Shown one piece after another: positions 1 through 8,679 of a stretch of DNA of 64,000 nt. The position numbers and the translations under genes were made by a program. The notes below the pieces were generated by a model. It saw only the letters and a program-made list of their open reading frames with translations. It searched no databases and was not told the origin of the DNA. The stretch covers positions 57,884 to 121,883 of the forward strand of contig NZ_RQZH01000004.1 of NCBI RefSeq assembly GCF_003932845.1. Reading direction: 5' to 3'. Source of the DNA: Prevotella sp. OH937_COT-195. GTDB lineage: Bacteria > Bacteroidota > Bacteroidia > Bacteroidales > Bacteroidaceae. How positions within the stretch are numbered: position 1 is the stretch's first letter; every line of letters begins with the position of its first letter.

Positions 1-255
1 GAGGCAATGGCACAATGCGGCGGACTACTCGTGCTTAACACCGTAGAAGAACCGGAGAAATGGAGTACTTATTTCCTGAAGATAAACGAAGTGAAGTTCC
101 GGCAGAAAGTAGTTCCCGGCGACACGCTTCTCTTCAAAGTTGACCTGTTGGCACCGGTACGCCACGGCATATCCTCGATGAAGGGTTACATGTTCGTAGG
201 CGACCAAGTGGTGAGCGAGGCTTCATTTACGGCACAGATAGTGAAGAACAAGTGA
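1..255 (+). CDS. LpxC-FabZ bifunctional enzyme, C-terminal end (partial)
   Basis: The reading frame is open from the first base, so this is the 3' end of a gene starting outside the window. The visible residues (MAQCGGLL, then KVVPGDTL, then a final strand ending in AQIVKNK) match the last third of a FabZ hot-dog 3-hydroxyacyl-ACP dehydratase. In Bacteroidetes FabZ is usually fused behind LpxC, the UDP-3-O-acyl-GlcNAc deacetylase of lipid A synthesis, and lpxA follows directly, as here. The fusion itself is inferred, because the LpxC part is not in the window. The role would be cytoplasmic fatty-acid elongation and lipid A synthesis. Confidence 0.85.
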   Translation, partial: EAMAQCGGLLVLNTVEEPEKWSTYFLKINEVKFRQKVVPGDTLLFKVDLLAPVRHGISSMKGYMFVGDQVVSEASFTAQIVKNK

Positions 256-367
256 TAAACGGTTTTACATAAAGCCACTTAGCAAGCGGCATTTACAACC
301 ATAGCAAGACCCAAGTCCCTTATAGGTCTTTCCGCAAACCGGATTATAGGGGGGCAAGCAAATATTC

Positions 368-1141
368 ATGGCAAACCAGATAAGCCCGTTAGCATTCGTC
401 CATCCCGAGGCAATTCTCGGCAAAGACAACATCATAGGTCCGTTTTGCTACATCGACCGCAACACCGTCATTGGCGACAACAATGTCATGCAGAACAGCG
501 TCACAATAAACTACGGGGCACGCATCGGCTCGGGCAACGAGATATTTCCCGGTGCAAGCCTTTCCACCAAGCCGCAGGATCTGAAGTTTCAAGGCGAAGA
601 TTCCATCTGCGAAATAGGCGACGGCAACTCCATACGCGAGAATGTCACCATATCAAGAGGTACGGCAAGCAAGGGGAAAACAATCGTAGGCAACAACAAC
701 CTGCTTATGGAGAACATGCACATTGCACACGATTGCATCATTGGTTCTAACTGTATCATAGGCAACTCCACAAAATTTGCAGGCGAGGTAACGGTTGACG
801 ACTTTGCCATAATTTCTGCCGAGGTGCTAATACACCAGTTTTGCCACATCGGCGGATATGTAATGATACAAGGGGGCAGCCGCTCTTCGCAGGACATTCC
901 GCCATACATCATTGCGGGGAAAGAACCTATAAGATACGCCGGAATAAACCTCATAGGCCTGCGTAGACGAGGATACAGCAACGAACAGATTGACATGATA
1001 CACACGGCATACCGCCTGCTGTATTCTAAGGGATTGATTTCGGAAGGCATAGAGGAGATAAAGAAAAACCTGCAAATGTCTCCGGAGATAAAGTATATCA
1101 TAGACTTTGTGGAGAGTTCGAAAAGGGGTATGATAAGATAA
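368..1141 (+). CDS. lpxA: UDP-N-acetylglucosamine O-acyltransferase LpxA
   Basis: This 257-residue protein catalyses the first step of lipid A synthesis, moving a 3-hydroxyacyl chain from ACP to UDP-GlcNAc in the cytoplasm. It shows left-handed beta-helix hexapeptide repeats throughout, the motif HIAHDC around residues 118-123 (His121 aligns with the catalytic His of E. coli LpxA), then VDDFAI, HQFCHIG and the QDIPPY loop, and a helical C-terminal domain (GLRRRGYS). Length is normal for the family. It lies 112 bp after the lpxC-fabZ end, the standard Bacteroidetes order, and probably shares its transcript. Confidence 0.96.
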   Translation: MANQISPLAFVHPEAILGKDNIIGPFCYIDRNTVIGDNNVMQNSVTINYGARIGSGNEIFPGASLSTKPQDLKFQGEDSICEIGDGNSIRENVTISRGTASKGKTIVGNNNLLMENMHIAHDCIIGSNCIIGNSTKFAGEVTVDDFAIISAEVLIHQFCHIGGYVMIQGGSRSSQDIPPYIIAGKEPIRYAGINLIGLRRRGYSNEQIDMIHTAYRLLYSKGLISEGIEEIKKNLQMSPEIKYIIDFVESSKRGMIR

Positions 1142-1201
1142 AGCACTCCCCCGCCCCACCGGCCACTATGACAAGACGGTTGCTTTTGCGAGAAATGAAA
1201 T

Positions 1202-2137
1202 ATGAATTACACTGCATACCCACATCATGGTAAAAGGAAAGAGGGCTTCCTGATAGTGATACTCGGTCCCACGGGCGTAGGAAAAACAGAACTATGCCTC
1301 GGTGTGGCCGAGCATTTTCATATCCCCATCATCAATGCAGACTCGCGGCAGATATTCCGTGAGATACCAATCGGCACAGCAGCACCCACCATCGAACAGC
1401 AGGCAAGGGTGAAGCATTTCTTTGTCGGGACTCACGGTATATGCGACTACTACAGTGCATCGTCATACGAACAAGACGCACTGACGGAGATCAACCGGCA
1501 ACTGACAGACAAACGACTTGCACTGCTTACCGGAGGAAGCATGATGTATATCGATGCCGTATGCAATGGAATAGACGATATTCCCACCATACGAGACGAC
1601 ATTAGGGCAGAGATGAAGCGAAGATACGCCGAAGAGGGACTCGAACCGCTCGTGGAGGAACTGCGACAGATTGACCCCGAACACTACGAAACGGTGGACA
1701 AAAAGAACCCGCGACGCGTAATACATGCTTTGGAAATATGCCGGCAGACCGGAAAAACATACACTTCGTTCAGAAAGAACGAAAAGAAAGAACGCCCGTT
1801 CAATATAATAAAGATAGGACTGAACCGTCCGCGCGAGGAACTTTACGACCGAATAAACCGCCGTGTAAACCAAATGATTGCCGACGGACTTATGGACGAG
1901 GCGAGACGCATGCTCCCTTTCAGAAACGAGAACGCGCTGAACACGGTGGGATTCAAAGAAATATTCAACTTCTTCGACGGCGTCTGGCAACTCGATGAAG
2001 CAATAGAACGCATCAAGGGGAATACCCGCAGGTATTGCCGCAAGCAACTTACATGGTTCAAGCGCGATGAAGATATAAGATGGTTCTTGCCAAACAATGT
2101 TGAAGAAATCATAAATTATATAGAAAGTATGGTCTAA
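1202..2137 (+). CDS. miaA: tRNA dimethylallyltransferase, copy 1
   Basis: MiaA adds a dimethylallyl group to N6 of A37 in tRNAs that read codons beginning with U. The 311-residue protein has the P-loop GPTGVGKTE at about residues 22-30, the NADSRQIFREIPIGT motif that binds substrate and the GGSMMY segment, and it ends with the KQLTWFKRD motif. A second, divergent miaA lies at 21675-22616 on the other strand; Bacteroidetes often carry two. This copy has a slightly longer N-terminus and lies 60 bp behind lpxA, so it may be co-transcribed with the lipid A genes. Which copy does the main modification cannot be told from sequence. Confidence 0.93.
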   Translation: MNYTAYPHHGKRKEGFLIVILGPTGVGKTELCLGVAEHFHIPIINADSRQIFREIPIGTAAPTIEQQARVKHFFVGTHGICDYYSASSYEQDALTEINRQLTDKRLALLTGGSMMYIDAVCNGIDDIPTIRDDIRAEMKRRYAEEGLEPLVEELRQIDPEHYETVDKKNPRRVIHALEICRQTGKTYTSFRKNEKKERPFNIIKIGLNRPREELYDRINRRVNQMIADGLMDEARRMLPFRNENALNTVGFKEIFNFFDGVWQLDEAIERIKGNTRRYCRKQLTWFKRDEDIRWFLPNNVEEIINYIESMV

Positions 2138-2154
2138 TGATACACTTTTTTTCG

Positions 2155-2162
2155 TATTTTTG
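2155..2162 (+). promoter_or_regulatory. Bacteroidetes -7 element for the PBP gene
   Basis: TATTTTTG fits the TAnnTTTG consensus and ends 30 bp before the ATG at 2193. No TTTG -33 box at the usual distance is seen, so strength is uncertain. Confidence 0.5.
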
Positions 2163-2192
2163 CAGTATCATATTTTATTGAAGAAATATAAA

Positions 2193-4661
2193 ATGGCAAA
2201 CAAATCACTTTCTAAGAAAATATCAAAAACATTATCATGGTGCGGGGAAAGGTTATCCGCCATAAATAAATGGTATAAGAATCTATATATCAACCGCCCG
2301 TGGTATGTCAAGACATCGGCTGCAATAACTACGCTGATAGTCGCTTTCATTTTGTATCTCGGTGCAGTAGATATTAATTTCTTGTGGCTGTTCGGCAAGT
2401 CACCCGGCTTTGCACAGATTAGTAACCCCATCACGAGCGATGCCTCCGAAATATATAGTGCCGACGGTATTCTCATCGGAAGATACTACAACGAAAACCG
2501 CACACCGGTAAAGTATTCCGACGTTAACCCCGCATTCTGGCGCGCATTGATTGATACCGAAGACGAACGTTTCCACAAACACTTCGGCATTGACCCCATA
2601 GGACTAATCGCAGTGATAAAAGACATGGTGTTCGGAGGCGACGCCCGCGGTGCCTCCACCATAACACAGCAGTTGGCAAAGAACATGTTTCGTGTGCGTA
2701 CTCAGTACAGCACAGGTCTTCTCGGCAAAATTCCCGGCATACGAATACTGATAATGAAAAGCAAAGAATGGATCATTGCCGTAAAACTCGAATGCCTTTA
2801 CAGCAAAGAAGAGATACTTACCATGTATGCCAACACCGTTGACTTCGGGGCTAACTCTTTCGGAATAAAGACGGCATGCAAGACATATTTCAACACCACA
2901 CCGCAGAAGATGAAAACGGAACAGGCTGCGACACTCGTGGGAATGTTGAAAGCAACAACAACATATAACCCCATATCGAATCCGAAAAACAGTATTGCGA
3001 GAAGAAATGTGGTGCTCGACAACATGATGAGGAACGGTGACATTACGAAAGAACAGAATGATTCCTTATCAAAACTGCCTATAAGCCTCGACGTAAAAGT
3101 GGATAATCCCTACGACGGACAAGCCACTTATTTCCGTGAGGCTGTGGCGAAACATCTCAAAAACTGGTGCGAATACAACGGCTACGACTTGTACGCGAGC
3201 GGACTGAAAATATACACCACAATAGACACGCGTATGCAGAAATACGCCGAAAACGCGGCACTCAAACAGATGAGACAGGTGCAACGCAATTTCAACAACC
3301 ATTGGCAGGGAGCCGAACCGTGGCGCGATGAGAACCAACAGGTAATACCGGGCTTCATCGAAAAAATCGCCATGAAACTTCCGGTGTATGAGAGTCTGCG
3401 ACAAAAATTCCCCAACTCGCCAGACTCAATCGACCATTATCTCAACAAACCGCACAAGGTTACACTCTTCGACTACGAGAAAGGGCACATCGAGAAAGAA
3501 ATGTCAACGATGGACTCCATAAGATACATGGTTAGTTTCATGCACTGCGGCTTCGTTGCCATGGAACCACAGACGGGTCATGTCAAGGCATGGGTGGGCG
3601 ACATCGATTTCAATTCATGGAAATATGATAAGGTGGAAGCCATGCGGCAACCCGGATCCACGTTCAAACTCTTCGTATATACCGAGGCAATGAACCAAGG
3701 ACTGACACCCTGCGACAAGCGTCGCGACGAGTATATAAAGATGGAAGTGTACGACAAGAAGAAACGCGAGACAACCATTTGGACGCCGCACAACTCCGAC
3801 GGACGTTTCACGGGAGACAGCATTCCGCTGAAATCGGCATTTGCGAGGAGCATCAACACCATCGCCGTTCGTCTCGGACAAGAGATGGGAATAAAAAACA
3901 TCATAGCCACGGCAGAACGCATGGGTATAAAGAGTCCGCTCGACAACCAACCCTCTCTGGCTCTCGGGGCGAACGATGTAAACCTCCTCGAAATGGCAAA
4001 CGCATATTCCACCATAGCCAACAACGGCATACATATAGAGCCGGTACTCGTCACGCGCATAGTCGACCGCAACGGCGAAGAAGTTTACATAGCACCGTCC
4101 GACGGTGAAGAAGCCGTATCAAAGAAAACCGCAGGTCTCGTGCAGCAACTGCTAATGAGTGGAATGCGCGAACCGGGAGGCACGTCGATGTCGCTGTGGC
4201 AATATGTAAGTCCGTTTACCGACACCGATTTCGGTGGCAAAACCGGCACGTCAAACAACCACTCCGATGCTTGGTTCATGGGCGTTTCGCCTCGACTTGT
4301 AGTCGGGGCATGGGTAGGCGGCGAATACCGGAGCATACACTTCCGCACCGGAGCATTGGGACAAGGCTCGCGTACGGCACTGCCCATCTGCGGAATGTTC
4401 TTTGAGAAAGTTCTCGCAGACCCGGCTTTCAAGCGTTACAGGGCACATTTCCCCTCCCCGGCATCGCTCGGCATTACCCAAGACATGTACTACTGCGGCG
4501 GATGGAGTCCTGCAAGGCAGGAGACGAACGACAGCACATCATACGATGAAGGCGAGACGGAGTACGACGAGAACGGATATCCCATACTGCCTCCCAACAA
4601 CAACAATGACAACAACGGCAGCAACGAAAACAACGAGGAAGTAATTCTCGACGAACTGTAA
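2193..4661 (+). CDS. mrcA: Penicillin-binding protein 1A (class A, bifunctional)
   Basis: This is a bifunctional peptidoglycan synthase of the inner membrane. After a basic N-terminus and one membrane helix (about residues 45-65) come the GT51 glycosyltransferase motifs EDERF (catalytic Glu near residue 123) and GASTITQQLAKN. The transpeptidase motifs follow: GSTFK (active Ser, SxxK, near 487), SIN (near 552) and KTGTS (near 682). The C-terminus is a low-complexity tail rich in Asn, Asp and Glu. I chose the ATG at 2193 because an earlier in-frame ATG at 2160 lies within the promoter. A hairpin at 4679-4722 closes the transcript. Confidence 0.95.
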   Translation: MANKSLSKKISKTLSWCGERLSAINKWYKNLYINRPWYVKTSAAITTLIVAFILYLGAVDINFLWLFGKSPGFAQISNPITSDASEIYSADGILIGRYYNENRTPVKYSDVNPAFWRALIDTEDERFHKHFGIDPIGLIAVIKDMVFGGDARGASTITQQLAKNMFRVRTQYSTGLLGKIPGIRILIMKSKEWIIAVKLECLYSKEEILTMYANTVDFGANSFGIKTACKTYFNTTPQKMKTEQAATLVGMLKATTTYNPISNPKNSIARRNVVLDNMMRNGDITKEQNDSLSKLPISLDVKVDNPYDGQATYFREAVAKHLKNWCEYNGYDLYASGLKIYTTIDTRMQKYAENAALKQMRQVQRNFNNHWQGAEPWRDENQQVIPGFIEKIAMKLPVYESLRQKFPNSPDSIDHYLNKPHKVTLFDYEKGHIEKEMSTMDSIRYMVSFMHCGFVAMEPQTGHVKAWVGDIDFNSWKYDKVEAMRQPGSTFKLFVYTEAMNQGLTPCDKRRDEYIKMEVYDKKKRETTIWTPHNSDGRFTGDSIPLKSAFARSINTIAVRLGQEMGIKNIIATAERMGIKSPLDNQPSLALGANDVNLLEMANAYSTIANNGIHIEPVLVTRIVDRNGEEVYIAPSDGEEAVSKKTAGLVQQLLMSGMREPGGTSMSLWQYVSPFTDTDFGGKTGTSNNHSDAWFMGVSPRLVVGAWVGGEYRSIHFRTGALGQGSRTALPICGMFFEKVLADPAFKRYRAHFPSPASLGITQDMYYCGGWSPARQETNDSTSYDEGETEYDENGYPILPPNNNNDNNGSNENNEEVILDEL

Positions 4662-4678
4662 GTCAACAACATATAACA

Positions 4679-4722
4679 ACCCACTTGTCGCAGTACAAAC
4701 GATTACGCTGCAACAAGTGGGT
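4679..4722 (+). terminator. Hairpin terminator after PBP1A
   Basis: A 15-bp stem with one mismatch (ACCCACTTGT at its base) and a 14-nt loop, followed by an A/T-rich stretch, 17 bp after the stop codon. Confidence 0.75.
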
Positions 4723-4762
4723 TATTATATGCCTTACCGTGAAATATATGGTTTCTAAGTAA

Positions 4763-4770
4763 TATCTTTG
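4763..4770 (+). promoter_or_regulatory. -7 element of the amylase gene
   Basis: TATCTTTG fits TAnnTTTG. Transcription would begin near 4777, giving a leader of about 70 nt before the ATG at 4846. This argues against the more upstream in-frame ATG at 4768. Confidence 0.55.
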
Positions 4771-4845
4771 CAAAAAGGTTTCACAAAACGGCATGAACCG
4801 CGAGAGAGCCTTGATACAATGCTTATTTTTTATCAAACCATATTT

Positions 4846-7401
4846 ATGAGACGCTTAATTCAAATTCTATTTCTATGGAGTCTGTGCATACCGGTATTTG
4901 CACAGGCCGAAGGATGGCCTTCAAACTACAAAGGCGTGATGTTGCAAGGGTTCTACTGGGACTCATACGACGACACAAAATGGGCTACGCTTACAAGCCG
5001 TTCGGAAGAACTTTCAGGCAGTTTCTCACTCATCTGGATACCGAACGCGGGCAAGACTTCTTCTTTCTACCACAACCCCGAGAGTAAAAGTATGGGCTAC
5101 GACCCGTGTTTCTGGCTCGACAACAATTCATGTTTCGGTACGGAAGCAGAACTAAGAACCATGATTTCGACTTTCCACGACAAGGGAACGGGAATTATCG
5201 CCGACGTGGTGATAAACCACAAGAACGGACTCAACAGTTGGGCAGATTTCCCCGATGAGAATGTGACGGGCAGCAAGACAGGAAAAACATATTCAATAAC
5301 ATGGGACAACACCAACTTCTCGGGTATATGTCGCACCGACGAGGCAAACCGCAACGACAATTCACCGGTAAAAGGTAAACTTACCGGAAACGATGACACC
5401 GGAGACGATTTCGACGGATACCGCGACCTAGACCATACAAACACCACGGTAAGACAAAACATAAATACATACGTAGATTTCCTGACAGACGAACTCGGGT
5501 TCGCCGGTTTCAGGTACGACATGGTAAAAGGTTATGGTGCAGGCTACATACAAATTTACAACAACGAAGCCAAACCAACTTACTCCGTGGGAGAATACTG
5601 GGATGGCAACTACACAAACGTCACCAATTGGATAAAGGGGACGGGATACACATCGGCAGCATTCGATTTCCCGCTGAAAGACGTCATAAACAATGCCTTT
5701 GGGAACGGTAATTGGGGCGCACTCTCAAACAAGGGAATTGCCGGCGACCCCTACATGAGCCGTTACGCCGTGACATTCGTTGACAATCACGATACTTACA
5801 GAGAGGCATCGATACCATTGAAAAACAACATATTGGCAGCAAACGCATTCATTCTCGCAATGCCCGGAACGCCGTGCATATTCCTACAACATTGGAAAGA
5901 CTACAAGACCGAACTGCAAAAGATGATTGCCGCACGCAAAGAGGCTGGCATAACAAACCAGAGCAGAATAGTGGCAGGATATTATAAAGACGGCGGTTAT
6001 GTGACAATCGTGCAGGGAGAAAACAAGAAAATAATGGTTGTCAGCGGCTACCCGCAGGGAGTTGACACCAACGGATACACACAAGTGTCTGTTGGGAACA
6101 ACGAAAACCCGAACTATGCATACTATATAGAGACCGAGGCACAAAAAGACATTACCGTATATGTAAAAGCCGACCAAGACCCTCTATACATGTATGTATG
6201 GGGACAAGGAGGAGAAAAATTGGCAGGCGAATGGCCGGGAACACAACTCGGACACAAGAAAATCGTGGGAGATACGCCATACTACTACATGACATTCAAG
6301 ACCGACAAACTCAACTTCATTATCAGCAAGGGAGACAATGCCACGCAGACAGGAAACATTGAGAATATAACGAACGACGTATTTTACAGATACAACAACA
6401 ACAATGCAATCGACGAGACGGCGGCGAACGCCGGCAAAGCAATAAGCGGCGAACTCAATCCTCTGACATTCGGCGACGACCAACTCACAACTTTCTTCGA
6501 GTCGCCGGTGGCTTGGAACAATGTATCGTGCTGGGCATGGAACACCGAACGCCCCGATGTAAAATATACCGGCAACGATTGGCCGGGACAACCATGCCAA
6601 TATATCGGCAAGGCAGCCAACGGCAACAAGATTTGGAAATGGACATACGACAAGAGTCAGTCCGACCTGCCTGACAAAATTTTGTTTAACGACGGACAAC
6701 CGAATACAAACACAAAGAGTTTGGAATACGACATGCTAAACGGCGGATACTACACAATCTCCGAAACGAAAGGTACGGGAATAAACACCACCCTGCTCTT
6801 CGACCGCGAATTTACCGCCGATCGCCACAGCACCATCTGTCTGCCCTTCAGCATCGATGTGGAAGAGATATTGCAGTTGGACGGAAAGGCATACTATATG
6901 GCAGAGAAAAAGGGAGATGTGCTAATATTCAGGGAAGCAACGTCAATAGAAGCATTCAAGCCTTACATTTTCATCGCAAACAACACAGGCAAGAGTTTGC
7001 AGATGTTCAACAACAAATTTATACTCTCCGGAATGCCGATACCCGAGCAGATAAGCAACTTTACGTTCATGGGAACAATGGAACGAAAGAACGTTGTCTC
7101 TGACAACGCCAACAGTTATTACATATATCTTGCAACCGACGGAACGTTTGCAATGGCAAACAACAAAGAGGGAGTTAACGTGGGGGCGTTCCGCTGCTAT
7201 TTCTCATGCCCCACGGGTACGGCACCGGCAAAGGATATAGAGTTTGAATGCACAACGGGCATCAGTCATCATACAATACATACGGAGCAAAACGGCATAA
7301 TATACGGCATAAGCGGTGTGCCGATGGGCAAAGACGGCGATGTGTCGCGACTGCCAAAAGGGGTATATATAATGAACGGTAGTAAATTTATAATAAAATA
7401 G
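4846..7401 (+). CDS. Secreted GH13 alpha-amylase with starch-binding modules
   Basis: This enzyme should hydrolyse alpha-1,4 bonds of starch outside the cytoplasm. From the ATG at 4846 it is 851 residues with a signal peptide ending in VFAQAEG. All four GH13 regions are present: DVVINH (near 119), FRYDMVKG (nucleophile Asp225), GEYW (acid/base Glu250) and FVDNHDT (Asp313). Two Trp-rich stretches at about 445-505 and 555-635, each with a WPG motif, resemble CBM26-type starch-binding modules. A beta-rich C-terminal region ends in GVYIMNGSKFIIK, which resembles type IX secretion tails of Prevotella. It has its own promoter and stands alone, not in a sus-type cluster; a glycogen gene cluster lies at 15.9-20.6 kb. 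Confidence 0.93.
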   Translation: MRRLIQILFLWSLCIPVFAQAEGWPSNYKGVMLQGFYWDSYDDTKWATLTSRSEELSGSFSLIWIPNAGKTSSFYHNPESKSMGYDPCFWLDNNSCFGTEAELRTMISTFHDKGTGIIADVVINHKNGLNSWADFPDENVTGSKTGKTYSITWDNTNFSGICRTDEANRNDNSPVKGKLTGNDDTGDDFDGYRDLDHTNTTVRQNINTYVDFLTDELGFAGFRYDMVKGYGAGYIQIYNNEAKPTYSVGEYWDGNYTNVTNWIKGTGYTSAAFDFPLKDVINNAFGNGNWGALSNKGIAGDPYMSRYAVTFVDNHDTYREASIPLKNNILAANAFILAMPGTPCIFLQHWKDYKTELQKMIAARKEAGITNQSRIVAGYYKDGGYVTIVQGENKKIMVVSGYPQGVDTNGYTQVSVGNNENPNYAYYIETEAQKDITVYVKADQDPLYMYVWGQGGEKLAGEWPGTQLGHKKIVGDTPYYYMTFKTDKLNFIISKGDNATQTGNIENITNDVFYRYNNNNAIDETAANAGKAISGELNPLTFGDDQLTTFFESPVAWNNVSCWAWNTERPDVKYTGNDWPGQPCQYIGKAANGNKIWKWTYDKSQSDLPDKILFNDGQPNTNTKSLEYDMLNGGYYTISETKGTGINTTLLFDREFTADRHSTICLPFSIDVEEILQLDGKAYYMAEKKGDVLIFREATSIEAFKPYIFIANNTGKSLQMFNNKFILSGMPIPEQISNFTFMGTMERKNVVSDNANSYYIYLATDGTFAMANNKEGVNVGAFRCYFSCPTGTAPAKDIEFECTTGISHHTIHTEQNGIIYGISGVPMGKDGDVSRLPKGVYIMNGSKFIIK

Positions 7402-7407
7402 ACTGTG

Positions 7408-7575
7408 ATGAAGAAATACGAAAGACCCGAAATATTGTTTATCCATGTAGATGGTGAGGGACTGTTGGGAACTATTTCACAAGGAACCGGAAACACACCC
7501 ATAGCCCCTCCGGGAGCAGAAGCCGGTGCGAAAGAAAACGACGGCACGCCGTGGGAAGAATACGAGGAATTGTAA
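7408..7575 (+). CDS. Small acidic hypothetical protein, 55 aa
   Basis: A 55-residue reading frame starts 6 bp after the amylase stop: MKKYERPEILFIHVDGEG, then a Gly/Pro/Ala-rich middle and an acidic end (WEEYEEL). Proteins of this shape (MKKYxxPE start, short body, flexible tail) are common in Prevotella and Bacteroides and have no assigned function. The tight spacing suggests co-transcription with the amylase, and a hairpin 100 bp further on would end the transcript. It has no signal peptide, membrane helix or conserved cysteine. Confidence 0.6.
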   Translation: MKKYERPEILFIHVDGEGLLGTISQGTGNTPIAPPGAEAGAKENDGTPWEEYEEL

Positions 7576-7674
7576 ACAGACAGACATTCTCAACACATAC
7601 AAGAGATACATGACCACAACCATGCAGGCATTGCACTTTCAGGCACACACAGGCATATACCTGCAATACACATC

Positions 7675-7711
7675 ACATGCCGGGCAATACATATACAACT
7701 GCCCGGCATGT
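7675..7711 (+). terminator. Hairpin terminator after the amylase unit
   Basis: A perfect 12-bp stem (ACATGCCGGGCA and its complement) with a 13-nt loop. No strong T run follows, so it could also be a processing or bidirectional element. Confidence 0.6.
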
Positions 7712-7736
7712 CTTATCTGACAATAAAACAAATCAG

Positions 7737-7810
7737 GCGGTTTTGAAACGCAAAACAGGCGAATTTGAAAACCAAAACGGACGGTTTTACAAAACAAAAC
7801 CGTCCGTTTT
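7737..7810. repeat. Intergenic palindromic repeat, unit 1
   Basis: The segment contains GGCGGTTTTG and GGCGAATTTG blocks, then a perfect 15-bp stem at 7774-7788/7796-7810 (AAAACGGACGGTTTT) with a 7-nt loop. It resembles the hairpin units at 14996, 23051 and 47368 in layout and word content, but is the most divergent and has no MITE copy next to it. Confidence 0.45.
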
Positions 7811-7876
7811 GCATTATACACGAATGCTTCAAATAATCACCCTGCATTGCAATAAAGTATAAAAAACGTTTTTTTT

Positions 7877-7907
7877 TTTGTCATGTTAACGTTTTTAATT
7901 ATCTTTG
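7877..7907 (+). promoter_or_regulatory. Promoter of the ABC exporter operon
   Basis: TTTG at 7877-7880, a 19-bp spacer and TATCTTTG at 7900-7907 match the Bacteroidetes consensus exactly. The ATG follows 20 bp later. Confidence 0.8.
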
Positions 7908-7926
7908 CTACCCGAAAAACAGAGAA

Positions 7927-8616
7927 ATGGAAAGTATTATACATCTGAGCGGAATCAACAAGACATACCTTGGTGCACAGCCGCTACATGTGCTGAAAGG
8001 CATAGACCTTGACATAGGCAGGGGCGAGTTTGTAAGCATCATGGGGGCATCGGGGTCGGGTAAGTCGACGTTGCTCAACATTCTCGGCATTCTCGACAAT
8101 TACGACTCGGGGGAATATTTACTCGGAGGGACGCTGATAAAAGACCTTGGCGAACGCAAAGCGGCGGAATACCGCAACAGAATGATAGGCTTTATTTTCC
8201 AATCTTTTAACCTGATATCGTTCAAGACGGCGGTGGAGAACGTCGAACTGCCGCTGTTCTATCAAGGCGTGAGCCGGCGCAAACGTCACAATATGGCAAT
8301 GGAATATCTCGACAGATTGGGACTGAAAGCGTGGGCCGGACATTATCCCAACGAACTGTCGGGAGGACAGAAACAACGGGTGGCAACGGCACGGGCATTG
8401 ATTACGACGCCACAGATTATCCTTGCCGACGAACCTACGGGGGCACTCGACTCGAAAACAAGCGTGGAGGTAATGCAACTGCTCAAAGACTTGAACCGCA
8501 AGGAGAACATGACAATGGTAATCGTTACTCACGACCCCGGCGTCGCAGGGCAGACCGACAGGATCATAAGGATAAAAGACGGGATTATCGAAAGTCCCAT
8601 CTCCGCTTCGCTTTGA
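7927..8616 (+). CDS. ABC exporter ATPase, MacB/LolD type
   Basis: This is the 229-residue ATPase subunit of a MacB-type transporter. It has Walker A GASGSGKST (near residue 40), a Q-loop in FIFQSFNL, the signature LSGGQKQR, Walker B ILADEPTGALD and the H-loop VTHD. GxxxFQSFNL and EPTGALD are typical of the LolD/MacB/FtsE class. Two separate FtsX-like permeases and a membrane fusion protein follow on the same strand, so the ATPase is encoded apart from its permeases, as is common in Bacteroidetes. The substrate is unknown; the group includes exporters of antibiotics, peptides and lipoproteins. Confidence 0.92.
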   Translation: MESIIHLSGINKTYLGAQPLHVLKGIDLDIGRGEFVSIMGASGSGKSTLLNILGILDNYDSGEYLLGGTLIKDLGERKAAEYRNRMIGFIFQSFNLISFKTAVENVELPLFYQGVSRRKRHNMAMEYLDRLGLKAWAGHYPNELSGGQKQRVATARALITTPQIILADEPTGALDSKTSVEVMQLLKDLNRKENMTMVIVTHDPGVAGQTDRIIRIKDGIIESPISASL

Positions 8617-8679
8617 AAACGATTCCTTCCCGGAGTATGGAAAAACGATGCGCATTCGACTGATGATTGAGTATTAACT

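Noticed and set aside
4768..4845. Upstream start for the amylase
   Set aside because: It lies within the -7 promoter element and puts a charged stretch before the signal peptide.
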